Origin: Lycorma delicatula
Taxonomy: Eukaryota; Arthropoda; Insecta; Hemiptera; Fulgoridae
NCBI RefSeq assembly: GCF_047948215.1
Contig: NC_134456.1
Location: 67,420,029-67,484,028, forward strand
Direction: 5' to 3'
DNA: 64,000 nt
In this document: one piece after another, positions 23,846-36,827 of the stretch
How positions within the stretch are numbered: the first letter of the stretch is position 1
Layout of the letters: each line of letters opens with the position of its first letter
The notes under the pieces: generated by a model
What the model was told of the DNA's origin: nothing
The model's input: the letters and a program-made list of their open reading frames with translations, nothing else
Databases searched by the model: none
Translations under genes and position numbers: made by a program

Positions 23846-26800
23846 CCAGTCTTTATAAAATTTTCACATGCACAATGTCGGATACAATACTATGGCATAT
23901 CTAAATTTCATTGAAATTGATCTAGAGTTATTGGAGATTTTTGACGCACAAATTTTATACATAGGTCTATATATATAAGGGAATTAAAGTTTAAGTGAAT
24001 AATATTCTCTTACTCCTTTTACCTCCCAATCCCATCGTGGGACCAGAAGTAATATCGTACTTTTCTTCGAACAGTTGGTAAAAACGGTTTCACTTTTAAG
24101 GTTTTCAAAAGTGTACTAGATAATTTCACGTTTAAATTTATTAAATCCTAAATTTATTTTATAATAATTTCTAAAACGAAAATGAACACTGTAAAGATGA
24201 AGCCAGTATCATCAAATACTAAAGCGTAAAAGTAAAAAATATGGTTAACTCATTACGTACTCCAATCTCATTAATAGTAGGTAGAGTTGAAGTTCTCGTG
24301 CATTTTACAACCTTGCACGAAGTAAAGGAAGTATTGTGATCGCGAAAAATTTCGGTTTTCAGATTTCCACTGAAATATCCATTTTGAACATCCCTGAATC
24401 TATTTTGACTAGTTTCGGCGTGACGTCTATATTTACGTTGATCTATTAATAATTATTAACCTCTGATTGTAAAAAAAAGAAAAAATTGCGATAAATAGTA
24501 ATTCAATAATAAAAATAAAAATATATGAAATAATATCACAAGTTATTAATGAAATAAAATTTTAAGTACTTTTCATTTTAAAAAGATGTGTATATGTAAT
24601 TTAATAAGCGTGCAAGGAAGTCATGAGGAAGATTTTTTTTCAATAAAATATGTGATAATAAAATTGGTAGTATGGTAAAACCGATCGACATGACATTTGT
24701 TGAGTGGTGAGGTTTTTGTTGGGGAATTTATCAAGAAGCATTTATTGCATCTCAAGAGCACGGTATTTATCGGAAAAAGGGAGCAACTGTTTATCTTTGT
24801 CATCTTAGGTAATTAAGTTAGTACAATCAATTAACATAAAACTGTACAAGTAGGTGAAACTTTCACTTGAACGCCGTACAGTTTAAGGAACATTCACCTA
24901 TTTCTCCTTCGTACCGTCATCGAGAGAGGGAGTAGTATATTAGGTCAGTGTAATAAAATTTAATTTGTAATTTATTATCTCTAGGCGTTTCTCGCAATAT
25001 ACGTATTTAATTTCAAGTATTTAATTTGTCTGTACGCTTGTGTTTTATGAGTTAGTTAAATTGATTGAATTTCATGTAGTCTGTTAATTATATGTAGTTT
25101 ATACTGTTGTTTAGATTAATTTTTTGTTTGTTACTAGATTAAAATAATCCTAACAATAATAGGTTAATTAACTTCTGGGAAACGAAAATACTTTCAGTTC
25201 TTTAATAAGAATGCACTTTATAAAAATAAATGAAGATTTATAAATAGATTGTTAAGACATTTTTTAAGTGAAATTATTTTTACTTTTATTGGCATTGTTT
25301 TAATAATTAAAAAATAAAATAATTCTTCGAATAGTACAAATAAATAATTTCACATTAAAACGTATACAGTAAGTGACCTTCAGCGAAAATTTCTGTGACA
25401 AAAACATACATTACAATACGATATTGTAATGTTCTACAGAATATTTCAGAATTAGTCAATTTACCTTTAATTATTTCTGTTCTCTGTAATTATTTGCTTA
25501 TAAATTTAATATTTATATTATCCACTTAACTAATTAATGAAAGTTACCTTTAATTATTTGTTGATTAAATAATTTAAATACTCGTTTTGCAAATATAAAT
25601 TCTAAATATTGTTAGTGCTATACACAGTGATAATTTTTCTGTCAATGAAAATGAAGAAATATTTCTTTACATTACTATGATATTTTTATATCTCGGGCAG
25701 GTTAAAATTAGCAGCTTTATGTATATCGTTCAAACTATCAATTGGTGATTCAAATTATTATAAATAAATTCTGAACCTTAAATTAAAGAAAATATTTACG
25801 TTTGTATACAAGTTAAATTATACTAGATAATCCAAAATGATTATAAGAATACGTTTATACAAATAATGTTGATAAAATGGTATGGACAATTAAATAAGGA
25901 TAATTTAAAATATATTATATAAGAAAGATACAGTAATGACAAAACAACTGTGTATAATGACAAAAATACGTAGTACTCATAAAATATTACTATAAATTAT
26001 ATTAGCATTAGTTTTAGACAACTTTCCTACTTTTGTGTAAAATAAAACTTCCTTACCAATTCTTTCTTGTGGTTTTGTTCTTTCTCTCACGTCTTTGTTT
26101 GTTTACTAGTAAAAATAAATAAATGTTTTTGTTTAGTTATATAAGTTTAGATTTTTTTTATAGTGAAATATAAGGTTAAAAAAATTTTACAGTTGTAATT
26201 AAGGAATTACGATTAAAGGAAAGAAAATAATAAGTTATGTGATTTAAGTGTGTATTGAATTGTCAGTATCACTCATTTTATAATAATAAAAAACTACTCC
26301 ATTTTCCAATACAAACAAGTTCTGTCATCGAGATATACTCTTGAATACGTAAATACATCAGTTCTTCACATGAAAACCAAGAATGTTTGATTTAAACTTT
26401 AGTTTTACATTTCGAAAGAGTCTGTTGACTTTCAACTTATAGAATGTTTTTTTTTTTTTTTTTTTTTTTATTAATAAAAATAGAAACGTATTTGACATGT
26501 AACATCTCAAATAAATAGAAAATTATTCATAAGAGATGTATGTATTTATAAAAAAAAAACCTTTTAAGAAATATAAATTTTTATATGTAATACGGAATAA
26601 TATTATGACCTAAATATACTGCCAACCTTTGATTTTCTGTTATTATAATTAGGAATGGGTTTACTGTCAAGTAAGCAAATATTGGTTTCTTTTTATTTTT
26701 ATTTATAATTACTCACTTCGCTTTTAGTTTTGATTATTTTCAGTTCATTATCTTAGTTCATTATATATTTTTAAAACGAAATGTGGAAAAACAATTATTT

Positions 26801-29800
26801 GAAAATAAGAGGAAAAGTGGAAAAATATACACAAACGCGATTATTCCTTAATAATAATTATTTATAACTCTAAGTCATATATTGGGGAGTAATTAAATGA
26901 TAGATAAATAAAAGTTTGTTTTATTATTTTGACAAGTGACTCATTCAATTTGATTGGTTTATAATAAACAGTTTAATGATTGTGTATTCAATTAGACGGA
27001 CTTGAAATAATAACTTACAGTCAAATGACGGTAGCTGGATTATCAAAATAAAAGTAACTAAACCAGGAAAATCGAATGTTTCACAACCAAGTCACCATCG
27101 CAACATTCATAATTTTAATCTTTTTTTTTATTTATAAGTCACTTCTTGCAATCTTTTTAGTGATGATTATCTGTAAGAAAATCCAAGAGGTAGTTATTGT
27201 AAATAAAAAAAGTACAGAAATTCAAGTGTATAAACTTAAAAAAGTTAAAAAAGTAGAAAAAATCTCAGAAAACTCAGTAAAAGAGATTGATAAAAACAAT
27301 AATAAGACGTTGTAAAGGCACACCCATGGAGAAAAGGTGAAATGGTTCCAAAGTGTCTATTATTAGTAATCTGAAAGTGGAAATCAAATAAAAAAATAGA
27401 TCGAGTTACATGTATATAAAGAAGAACACGTCGTATATTTTTTTTGTAAAGAAGCTAGAATTTATTTAGTATTTACATATTAACTTGGGTGGAGTATAAA
27501 ATTTTCCTGCCTGAATTGAAGACAAGAAAAAATAAAACATAAATTTGTTATTCAGAAGTCAGTCTCATAAGATTTTCTGTTCAACAACAGTCTATAAAAC
27601 TTTTTATTATATTTTTTTGCAGTAGTGTCAAATGTCCTAGCTACCCACTTCCCTGCGATACTGATTTTAAGCAACACTTCACAAGGCATTTCTAATCGAA
27701 ACTGACCGCACCGTATTTGAATATCGGTTGAGTGCAATATTTTTGGTGAATATTCCAAGCTAGCCCAATTCTTAGATTTCTGGATTTATCTGCACCTAGG
27801 AATTAATTCGAAATTTCATACATCTACCCGTTTACGAGAAGGTAGATAAGTTGGTGTAGCGAATACGAAATAATTGGATGATTAATAAATATGGCATATT
27901 ACAGCACTTACTATATTACAACACCCAAGAAAATCATAAAACATATTTGTTCGTAAATATTAAAAAAAAAATATGCTGAGTAGTAGTTACGCTAATAGTT
28001 CTATTGACATAAACTCGGATATCGAGCTGATTTAAAAGTAGTCTATGACCAAATGTTATAATTTTTTGGAAAATTAGTTGTAAACTATTTTCAACTTTTC
28101 TTTCCCGGTGTATCTAGTGTAATACTAAAATAAATAGAACAAAATAAAATATCGCAATCTCGTTTATTTTATATAATCCACTATTAGATTTAAAAGTATA
28201 GTTACGTCACGATGAACAGCCTGCAGATAATAGAGAATTGTTCTGATTTTCATAAATTAGTAGAACGAAATTTCGTTTTTAAATATTTGACTTGTCAGTA
28301 TGAATAATGGATGATATCTAAAAATTCCTTCTCCATAACTCGGATTCCTTTCCAACTATATGATGATACTTTCCATTTCATCTTACATAGTAGTATTAAT
28401 CCATAATGATTACTTTTTTACACAGTTATTTAATCGCATTGTTAATAAATTAGAATAACATTTTCTCGTAATTTCACTTATATAGCAATAGAAATTTTAT
28501 TACAGTCTGGTAATAAATCGCAATCAAATCTAATACAATAGCTTAAGTTAATTATAATTAAATAGTAACAATAATACTAAAGAGATTTGTTGCTATATAA
28601 GGATGAAAAATGTTAGAATGGCACATTAATATAACTAACAATAATTCAGTGAGTTTGAATACCTTAATAAAGTTACTGTATTAACATTTAATGTTCTAAC
28701 ATTTTTGTAATAATTTAATTAATTTTTTTATAAAAAATTCTTAAAAAAGTAACGTGAAAACTGTTTTTCATTTTACTGGTTTAATGCAGTTCCCTTATTC
28801 CTTTCTGTTCTGAATAGAAGTAGTAACTTAAAATACCATCCATTTCCTATTTCCTCAATTAAATTTATATTTTAAAAATTTTCTTTCTATACAAATTGGA
28901 CCTCAATAAATTCTAAAAAAATATCACAACTAGATCTAATTGTCTTTATATTCTACTTACATTCTATATCTTTATACAAGAACCAACCGCATATTTTCTT
29001 CTCTTTTCTTACGAGTCATTTAACCTCTTCAAATCGGAAATATTGATCCTTATGATTTTTAACATTTTTGCGTTTTAGTATTTTAAAACACTTTGTCTTT
29101 ATTAAATCCAATATAATACTGCTCAAAAACTTTACACTACACAAAAATACTTTGAAAAATTTATTTCTAATTAAAAATATGTTTGTTTGATATTAACACA
29201 TCTTTATCTGCAAGACATTCTTCTGGCTTATTTCGATCTGCTTTTATGTCTTACTCACTCAGTCCTTACTTTAATTTATATATTTATTAAATTTACCGTC
29301 CAAATATTAGATTATGTTAAAATTTTACTTAATTTAATTTCTTGCATCCTTTCTATGAAAGTTTGTTACTTTGGGTTTTCCACTCTACCACCTCACATAA
29401 TCCACCAATAATTAAATCGTAGACCGATAGGTTATGAAATATATAAATTGTAATTAAAATTCCTTCTAAGTAATTGATATCTAATAAGATATTCTATACA
29501 GCAAAACTGAGGAACCTTTCAGTAGAATACAATCCAAAAGAACGCAATTGAATTCAATATTACACTAAATTTTAAAATTATCGAATCGGTTTTTCTTTTT
29601 CATTGTTCGGTAAAAATTAATTTTTATAAAATCTATTATTTTGGATAGTATTTTACAAACAAAATTCATAAGTCTAAAAAGTAATTTTATCTTTTTTTTT
29701 AAATTATCAGACTCATTACTCGATTATATTTTCATGAACGGTTGCAAGGAAAGGATGACTTAGTCTTGTTATATTTTCTGTGAAACACTAAACTCTTTAA

Positions 29801-32287
29801 TTACATATTCACTTTTGGTGAAATTTTCTGTGTAATTTTATTTCTATTGCAGTTCAAATTCAGGCTAAGAAAATAGGAATAAGGAATTAACTTTTCCTTC
29901 TTGAGGTGAGGAAGCGCTTCTGAATTAGAAACTTGCGAGGGTGCACTTTGTTTAAGATTAGGAAAACAACTTTAGTTGATATGTAGGAATATATGCTTAG
30001 TTATTAACCTAAAGTTAATAATACTTTACTTTTACACATATAGAAAAATTCAGGTAAGTTAATGGTAAAAGAGATTGATAAATTTACGAACAACTGGACC
30101 AATGCTGCAATGGGTAACAGGGCTTATTGTTGTATTACAAAATTAGTTGTATTACAAAAATTGTAAGATACGCAACTTTAAAAAAAAAAAATTATTTTAT
30201 TTATGACTATTCAAAATTTGATTTTAAGCTTATTCAAGTATTTATACTTTCATACCAACTACAGTTGAATGAATTCTCGATGGTTATATTGGTGGTATTC
30301 AGGATGGTTAATATATTAAAACAAATAGAGACGTAGAAATATAATTTATAGTAGCTGGAAAGGATGAGTTCTGAAAAAAAGCCTATCAAATAAGGGTGTT
30401 CAAAAACAAGGAAAATATATGACCATTCTGTTGATTATCAAATGGTGTTCACGCATTGGAAGTAGGTTATTCTTATTTACAATGATCTGGATGTGAAGAC
30501 TACTGACAGCAAAGTTATTAAACCAGAATGGGGTTATTTTTTTCATTTTATTTTGTAACAATGGAAATATAATTAACCAATATAAAACTCGTACGGGTAC
30601 AAACGGCATCATAGAACATACTCTTACATATTTGTAACTAAAAACATGATATTACATGCTGAAATTTCTAATAGTTATGATACTTTTATTACATAATTAG
30701 TGTTTATTCTACTAAATTAATATTCTTCTTTGTAATGCAATATATTTTGTTGACGTGAAATACTGCTTGCCATTACTTTCCATTTCTACCTATTTCCTTC
30801 CTTGCGGGAGACTTTGTCTTTCTTATACCCTTGAAACTTATCTGGATGATATTCTCAAAGGACTTTTAAATTTCAGTAACCATGTTCATTTGTTTGAAAC
30901 TGAATGTCCTGCCTCTGGCTAAACTCCGGCAATAGATCTTTATAAACTTTCTTTTCTCTTTGCTAATACCTTTTGTTTTTTTGTTTTTCAAAAAAGATTT
31001 TTGGATTACGATGGAATAAAGTCGAGTGTAAATTTTCTCTTACTTTATTATGTAAATCGTGACATATTATTCAGTTAAAAAATAAAATATATTTATAAAC
31101 AAATATGTATATAATTGTGAAATGAGAATCTCTGTTACGTTAATCATACGCTGGAATTAAAATTATGAAATTTTATTTACAAATTTATTTTTCTTGATTA
31201 ATATTCTTAGAAACAATCATATATGTTTAATATTGAACACAGTTAATGTAGAATCATTATAGTTTATGGTTTCAGAAGCAACTTCATTGCAGGATTTCAA
31301 AGTTAATTATCTACATGTATAGCAAATTTTATGATTTTCTTCGGAAAATTTTTCTGAAAATGTGGTTTTTACTAAACCTCTGGACTGTGTATATAATTTT
31401 TAGATTTTTTTCTTTTATAAGCTTTGCTTCAAAGAAGTGTAATATTTTTCTTATTAATAACGTAAAATTTTGATCATAAATCATTTCAATATAAGATTTT
31501 TTTTTATATTTTGTATTAGTAAAATAAAGGTTTTCATTTTTTTTTATGGTCCGTAAATAAATCGTTTCACTATTGTTGTTTCTTGAACAATAAGTATTTC
31601 TTCAGAAATAGAAATTTAGTCGTGTTTTTCCTTTCCTCCTATATGTTAGGAAGTACATATTATTTTTAAAAAAATAACTCTAGGACTTTCATTTTTTATA
31701 TTAAACTTTATGGAATTTATTTCACTTTACAGGAGATGGACGTACTGAAGGGAATTTAACACATGTGTAATTGTAACGTAAATAAGAACTGGCTTTTATA
31801 AGTACCTCCAAATAATTAAAATACAAAAACATTTTTACTTATATAAAATAAGAAAACAACTACATATTTGTTACAAATTCCGTAAAATTGTAACAATAGA
31901 ACAAAATTTGTATAAGTAAATAACGTTTACTTCATTTATATCATAACTCTCTTATACTTACTCGTACATTATTATTCATTCTAAAATAGTCGGTAATAAC
32001 TTCAGCTAGACGCAGAAAAAAAAAATAGCTCTACTCTCAATGAACACTGAAGCAATGTAACCTACATAATGTAGGTAAAAAAATGTCCATTAAGTATAAT
32101 TTTTATTTTTACGCGATTAAAAATCTATTAATACTTGTTGCTTTTCCACTATCCAAAATTCATTATGATAATGAAGCGAGAAAACACAAATAGAAAATTA
32201 GCTTGTTCAATAAGTCCTTCTAACTGGCCGATTCCATGTACTTTATGCAAAAGTGTTGATCAAGTTTCGGTTAGATATTGGTTCCTT
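23846..32287. other. 8.4 kb AT-rich desert
   Basis: No gene, RNA gene or transposon recognised. Open frames are short and compositionally biased. The longest, at 27076-27315 (79 codons), has a hydrophobic start and a Lys-rich end, as expected from AT-rich DNA. T23 lies at 26447-26469. Acceptor-like TTTTTTTGCAG near 27625 is followed by open stretches of only about 25 codons with no donor. Confidence 0.45.
26447..26469. repeat. T23 homopolymer
   Basis: Uninterrupted T run. It could mark an old poly(A) tail on the minus strand, but no element is recognisable beside it. Confidence 0.9.
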
Positions 32288-32609
32288 ACCGGGACTCCTT
32301 TGCTCCGGTGTCGGAAAAAGATCGAGTCCCGGAGGGGATGCCCCTCTTGGGGTGTCCCGTTTGAGGTATTGGCTTCATGACAGAGTCCCGGTTGCTGGGA
32401 TAGGGTCCAGGAACGGCATAGCCAGGCCTGTTGACCCTGCCCTAGCGACTTGAGGTAGGCACTAAAGTAAGATTCGAGCGCCGGGCGGACCTGCCATGCT
32501 GGACGTACTGCCGGCAGCTGAGAAGGCCCGTTAGAGTTTCATGGACACTCCCTGAGCTGAATTATACTTGACTGTAGGTTCTGCCCAGGGCTGTAGGGGA
32601 AAAAAATAA
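32288..32609 (+). mobile_element. GC-rich SINE-like retroposon, copy 2 (5'-truncated)
   Basis: Homologous to 5218-5568 in the same orientation. The shared series is CGGGACTC, GAGTCCCGG, ATTGGC followed by GACAGAGTCCCGG, AGGCCTG, CTTGAGG, CCGTTAGAGT, ACTCCC, then a TATACTTGACTG-like block. It ends in an A run at about 32600-32609. About 60 bp of the 5' end of copy 1 is missing. An extra block of about 25 bp sits before CCGTTAGAG, so at least two subtypes exist. No TSD was found. GC content far exceeds the surroundings. Confidence 0.75.
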
Positions 32610-33070
32610 TTTCCTAGTTAGGGTTTTCCTATACAGTTCAGCTGGTTACATTGATATGTCACACAATTCTTAGAATGAAAAAAATGTTTTTTTAAAGAAA
32701 TATTAGCTTGTATTCAAATGATGTATCTAGAAAAACATTTTTTTCCAACAGAAGTTTATTTGAGCTCATGGATGCAAATTCTTTGTTCAATAACGTGGTT
32801 CATTCATACTGAAAATATCTTGATTTGCAGAAATAGATTGTTCGATTTTCAAAATGTATATTTTCCGCTTACCCTATATCTGATATCCTATAAATTTTGG
32901 CTAGAATTCCAGTTCATCCAAACTAAGGTTGTGGTCACTTATTTTATATTACTCCTTCTTTAATATTTATACTGTTTGGAAGGATGGAAACTCTGCCCAG
33001 AAGCTTATCAGGGAACCTATTAATCCTAACCACTCCTGTAAAAAAATAGTTCAACCTGAGGCTGAGAGAT
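32610..33070. other. AT-rich, no gene recognised
   Basis: The open frame at 32718-32963 has no motif or splice context. Confidence 0.5.
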
Positions 33071-33190
33071 TGTTCAAGTAAATACTTCTAATCCTTGATA
33101 ATATTGATAAGATTCAATCTTCTCAGTACTTGTTCAAGTAAATACTTCTAATCCTTGATAATATTGATGAGATTCAATCTTCTCAGTACT
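33071..33190 (+). repeat. 60-bp tandem duplication
   Basis: Two adjacent 60-bp units, 33071-33130 and 33131-33190. They are identical except for A at 33109 versus G at 33169. The near-identity suggests a recent duplication or an assembly slip. Confidence 0.97.
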
Positions 33191-33395
33191 TGTGTATAAA
33201 TATTATTATGAGGATAGAGGAGGTAGGGTATACAAGCATTGCTTGTTTTAATATGCAAAAACAATAACTGAATAATAATAATAGAACAATAATTATAAAT
33301 GAACAATTTATTTTATACATCTTTACATGTAAAGAAAAACTATCAAGTTCACATTCATACACCACTATCACTTTTATTGAGGATAACATTTTTGG

Positions 33396-34190
33396 TAATG
33401 TATACGTTACGGTAAATTTGATTAATCCATTGATTAACCCACCGGGTTGGTCTAGTGGTGAACGCGTCTTCCAAAATCAGCTAATTCGGAAGTCGAGGGT
33501 TCCAGTTCAAGGCTTAGTAAAGTTATTTTTACACGGATTTGAATACTAGATCGTGGATACCGGTGTCCTTTGGTTGTTGGGTTTCAATTAACCACACATC
33601 TCGAAATGGTCGAACTGAGACTGTACAAGACTACATTTCATTTACACTCATACATATCATCCTCATCCACTGAAGTATTATCTGAACGGTAATTACCGGA
33701 GGCTAAACAGAAAAAAGAGAGAATGATTAATCCGATGATTATGCATAATTACCGGCTAATCTGTATTATCGCATCCAATATTGCAGAATTAAATAAATAT
33801 ATAGCATATAACAATAAAAATATATCTATTAAAATTTTACTTTTTAAAATAGAAACTAGACTATAAGAAGTAATTATTGAATTCTTATTTTAATAATCAA
33901 AACATATTAATCAGTCGAGGTTAGCGAGCGAAGAGAGCGTAGGTTGTGTTTGATAAGATTAAGTTGATTCGGCATACTGAGGAATGTGTATATCAGCATA
34001 ACGTAACCAAACATTATCTATGCTCACTTCGCTCGCTAAGTTTGTCTCATTAACGTTAAATATACGAATGATATATATGTTTATTGATATATATCCGCTT
34101 ATTAAATTCTCCAACACTGTAGGCGACTTAAATATTAACCGGTAATTATTCATAATCACCGTATTAATAAAATTTCTCGTAACATACACA
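33396..34190. mobile_element. foldback (MITE-like) element interrupted by a SINE
   Basis: The left end reads ACGTTACGGTAAATTTGATT near 33403. After the SINE insertion it resumes at 33725 with GATTATGCATAATTACCGGC (33737). The reverse complement of the right end reads GTTACGAGAAATTTTATTAA, followed by GATTATGAATAATTACCGGT (34157 downward). The long imperfect TIRs continue inward past 100 bp. Internally, GGTTAGCGAGCGAAGAGAGC at 33919 and an inverted counterpart (CTCACTTCGCTCGCTAA near 34023) form a second palindromic layer. No transposase ORF is present, so it is non-autonomous. Part of the interior (33866-33958) is homologous, in reverse, to 62165-62275 inside another MITE. Superfamily is uncertain; TTAA occurs near both ends but the exact termini are not fixed. 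Confidence 0.65.
33437..33724 (+). mobile_element. tRNA-derived SINE nested in the foldback element
   Basis: The head ACCGGGTTGGTCTAGTGGTG contains an A-box-like TGGTCTAGTGGTGAACG. A tRNA-like CGTCTTCC arm and a B-box-like GGGTTCCAGTTCAAG follow. The body contains a GATCGTGGATACCGGTGTCC block, and the end is A-rich (AAACAGAAAAAAGAGAGAA). Direct repeats flank it: GATTAATCCATTGATTA at 33420-33436 and GATTAATCCGATGATTA at 33725-33741 (15 of 17 identical). They are read as the target-site duplication, and both belong to the foldback element's terminal repeat. It is a different family from the SINE at 9849-10036. The two TSD mismatches indicate an old insertion. Confidence 0.82.
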
Positions 34191-36458
34191 CATAAACCTC
34201 CAGATAAATTACAGATTTATTATAATAATACTCAGATATCTTCAATACTTGATATAAATATTGTTTCGAGTGAATAGAGTTACTGGATGGTAATAAATAT
34301 TATAAAATGCGATAAAGGATTGGGACGGCAGCATGTGGTTATGTGGGACGGATCCTCAACAACTTTGTTTATGTCTACTTATAACTTCTCTTATATAAAC
34401 TAGATTCATAAATTAATTTTCACAACTAACTTCCTAAATTAGGTGAAATGTTTCATCTGATACATTCAGTGATATTAATTTCAATAGTTATGAAATGCGC
34501 TTCCCGCATACCATTTATTAGACTTGTGATATGTTTACATGTTCTTTACATAAACGTACAAAATTTAGTGTTACTTTGTAAATTTTGTCAAATATAAATC
34601 TACTAGGATACCTATACTATCATAACATTAGTTCACTGCACTGTTCTATCTAGTTTCAACAGCATCGATAACATAGATGAAAGTCAGAGTAATATCGTAA
34701 GATTAATCTAACGATATAGCTTTGAAATATGCCGGTCGTTAGTTTTGAATCATTCTCGTTTACAGTAACTAACTTTAATATAACCTACCTCTACCTTACG
34801 TTACGACTCACTATTTTAAAATTTATATCGCTTAATATCGTATAGCGAGTAAAAATATGCATGGATTACATAACATAATTGACTAAAAGTAATGATAATT
34901 ATGCTTTAATTTTTCTCGTGCTAAACGTGAATAATATATTATTATAAATTATAATTACGAAAGAAAGAGATTGACAGTGTAAAGAAATAACATCCGCAAT
35001 TGTAAATGGTCCATAAAGTAGAGGTGTTAAGTGCTTACAATATAACACGATAGTCTTATTTCATACAATGATAACGGCTGTCAGCAATTGTAAAACTTAA
35101 CATACATTTACTTTCACTATTGCTTTCTCCTGCCTGTACTGTGTCAAGGTATGAGATGTCCAATAAGCCGCTGGCCGGCGCATGGTAATTTAAAACCAAT
35201 TGTTTTACGATACGAATATTGATAGTTTAAAGAGATACGTAGATCTACAAGTACGTTACACAACCGGAAAAATAATAATATTAGAAATATATTCGGGGAA
35301 TTACCATTAAAAGAATAATGTTCTATAAATAATGAGTTTATATTGAGCTCTCATTCGTAAGATATAATTTCTAAATCATTAAACCATAGAATAACCTGTA
35401 CTAAATACTTAAAGTATGAAAACAGTAATAATAAATATATACATACTTTCTGTTATTAAGGCTGTACGCCGATACTTTGTTCAGTACCGGATTTAATCAA
35501 CAACTCCTCGTGATAAACAGTTTTTTTTTTAAGTAAATGTTAAAAATTAGATAAATAATTAGGTTTAGTGATATGTTGATTCACTCCATCGAATTTAACC
35601 GAAACACCATTTAAATTCAACGTTTGAGTTGAATTACTGATAAATAAAGAAAGTATCAATGGGTAAACAAATTATATTTGCAGTTGGCTAGATAACGTAT
35701 GGATTTTTTTATAACTAATTTTCCTATTTCTGCTCTTAATAGTTATATAAACTTATTTATCTGCATATGTATGTTTTATTGTGTGTTAGGTAGATGTAAT
35801 TAGATTTTAAAGATGCTCATCATTTATATATCGCAAAATAAAACGGCTAAGTTTAAATCAAAATCATCCCGCTATACCGTGTAAGTGTGGTTTGCAGTTA
35901 ACTAATTTAGGACTACTATTTTAAGTATTTATAAAATATAACTTTATATAATTACTTTGGTTAATTATAAATTATTATTTTGATAAAATAATTAAAAGAT
36001 ATACCTTTTTATATCAACTGCAGACAATCTTGAAAAAAGGTAATTTAATAATTAATTTCTATGTTTAAACCCTTCAGGTTTAACATAATGGAGAAAGCGA
36101 CTACATATTGATAAAATATGAAATTTGTTCTATAGAAAAAAATTATTGGTATTCATTAACAGTTGATGAACTTATTTAATAATTTACTTAATGATAATAA
36201 ACTAAATGTCTAGATTCATACATCGATATAATCTTCGCACAGTGTACAAAGGAGATTCCGGATCCTCCAAAAGATAATAAACTAGCTCTTGTAATCACGT
36301 CCTCAAACTGTACTATTTTTTTATAATTTTAATCGTAGGTTATCTAATTTTTACCAACATGAAGAAATTACAAAAAGATTATATTTCCGAATTATCTTTG
36401 TATGTACTATCCAAGTGGTTAATACTCTCTTCCCAACTCGTTTATCATCTTCGATAAT
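34191..36458. other. AT-rich region without recognisable gene
   Basis: Nothing supportable. Confidence 0.5.
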
Positions 36459-36545
36459 CACACACACACACACACACAACATGTGTGCGTGTATATATAT
36501 ACACATGTAAAAAAAATTCCGAATAATATATATATATATTATATA
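36459..36545. repeat. compound CA / TA microsatellite
   Basis: (CA)10 at about 36459-36478, then a GTGTGCGTGTATATATATAC segment, then a TA run at about 36526-36545. Confidence 0.9.
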
Positions 36546-36804
36546 AATCACTGATATTATTTTTTCTTTTTAATATGTCATTATATAATCCATTCCGAAG
36601 ATTATTTTTTTTTACCTGATATAACCTGTCTGTCTTCATTATTAAAAAGCGAAGAGTAAGTGCTAAAACATTAAAATGACTGTTTCAGATAGGTTAGCGT
36701 AATTATTGAAACAAACTCTTTGTGTCGAATTAACTTTAAACGTAATATTATACATAAAACCGATGTCTTGTAATAGTTAAAATACGTGTATACCTTTTAC
36801 CTAC

Positions 36805-36827
36805 TATATATATATATATATATATAA
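36805..36827. repeat. (AT)n microsatellite
   Basis: Uninterrupted TA dinucleotides. Confidence 0.9.

Noticed and set aside
27076..27315. A 79-codon frame with a hydrophobic start and Lys-rich end
   Set aside because: Composition is what AT-rich DNA gives by chance. There is no motif, splice context or conserved-looking feature.
27615..27700. A last exon after TTTTTTTGCAG
   Set aside because: Open stretches are only about 25 codons and nothing conserved or recognisable is encoded.
35080..35150. A small exon ending at AAGGTATGAG
   Set aside because: The upstream acceptor lacks a pyrimidine tract and two of three frames are closed.
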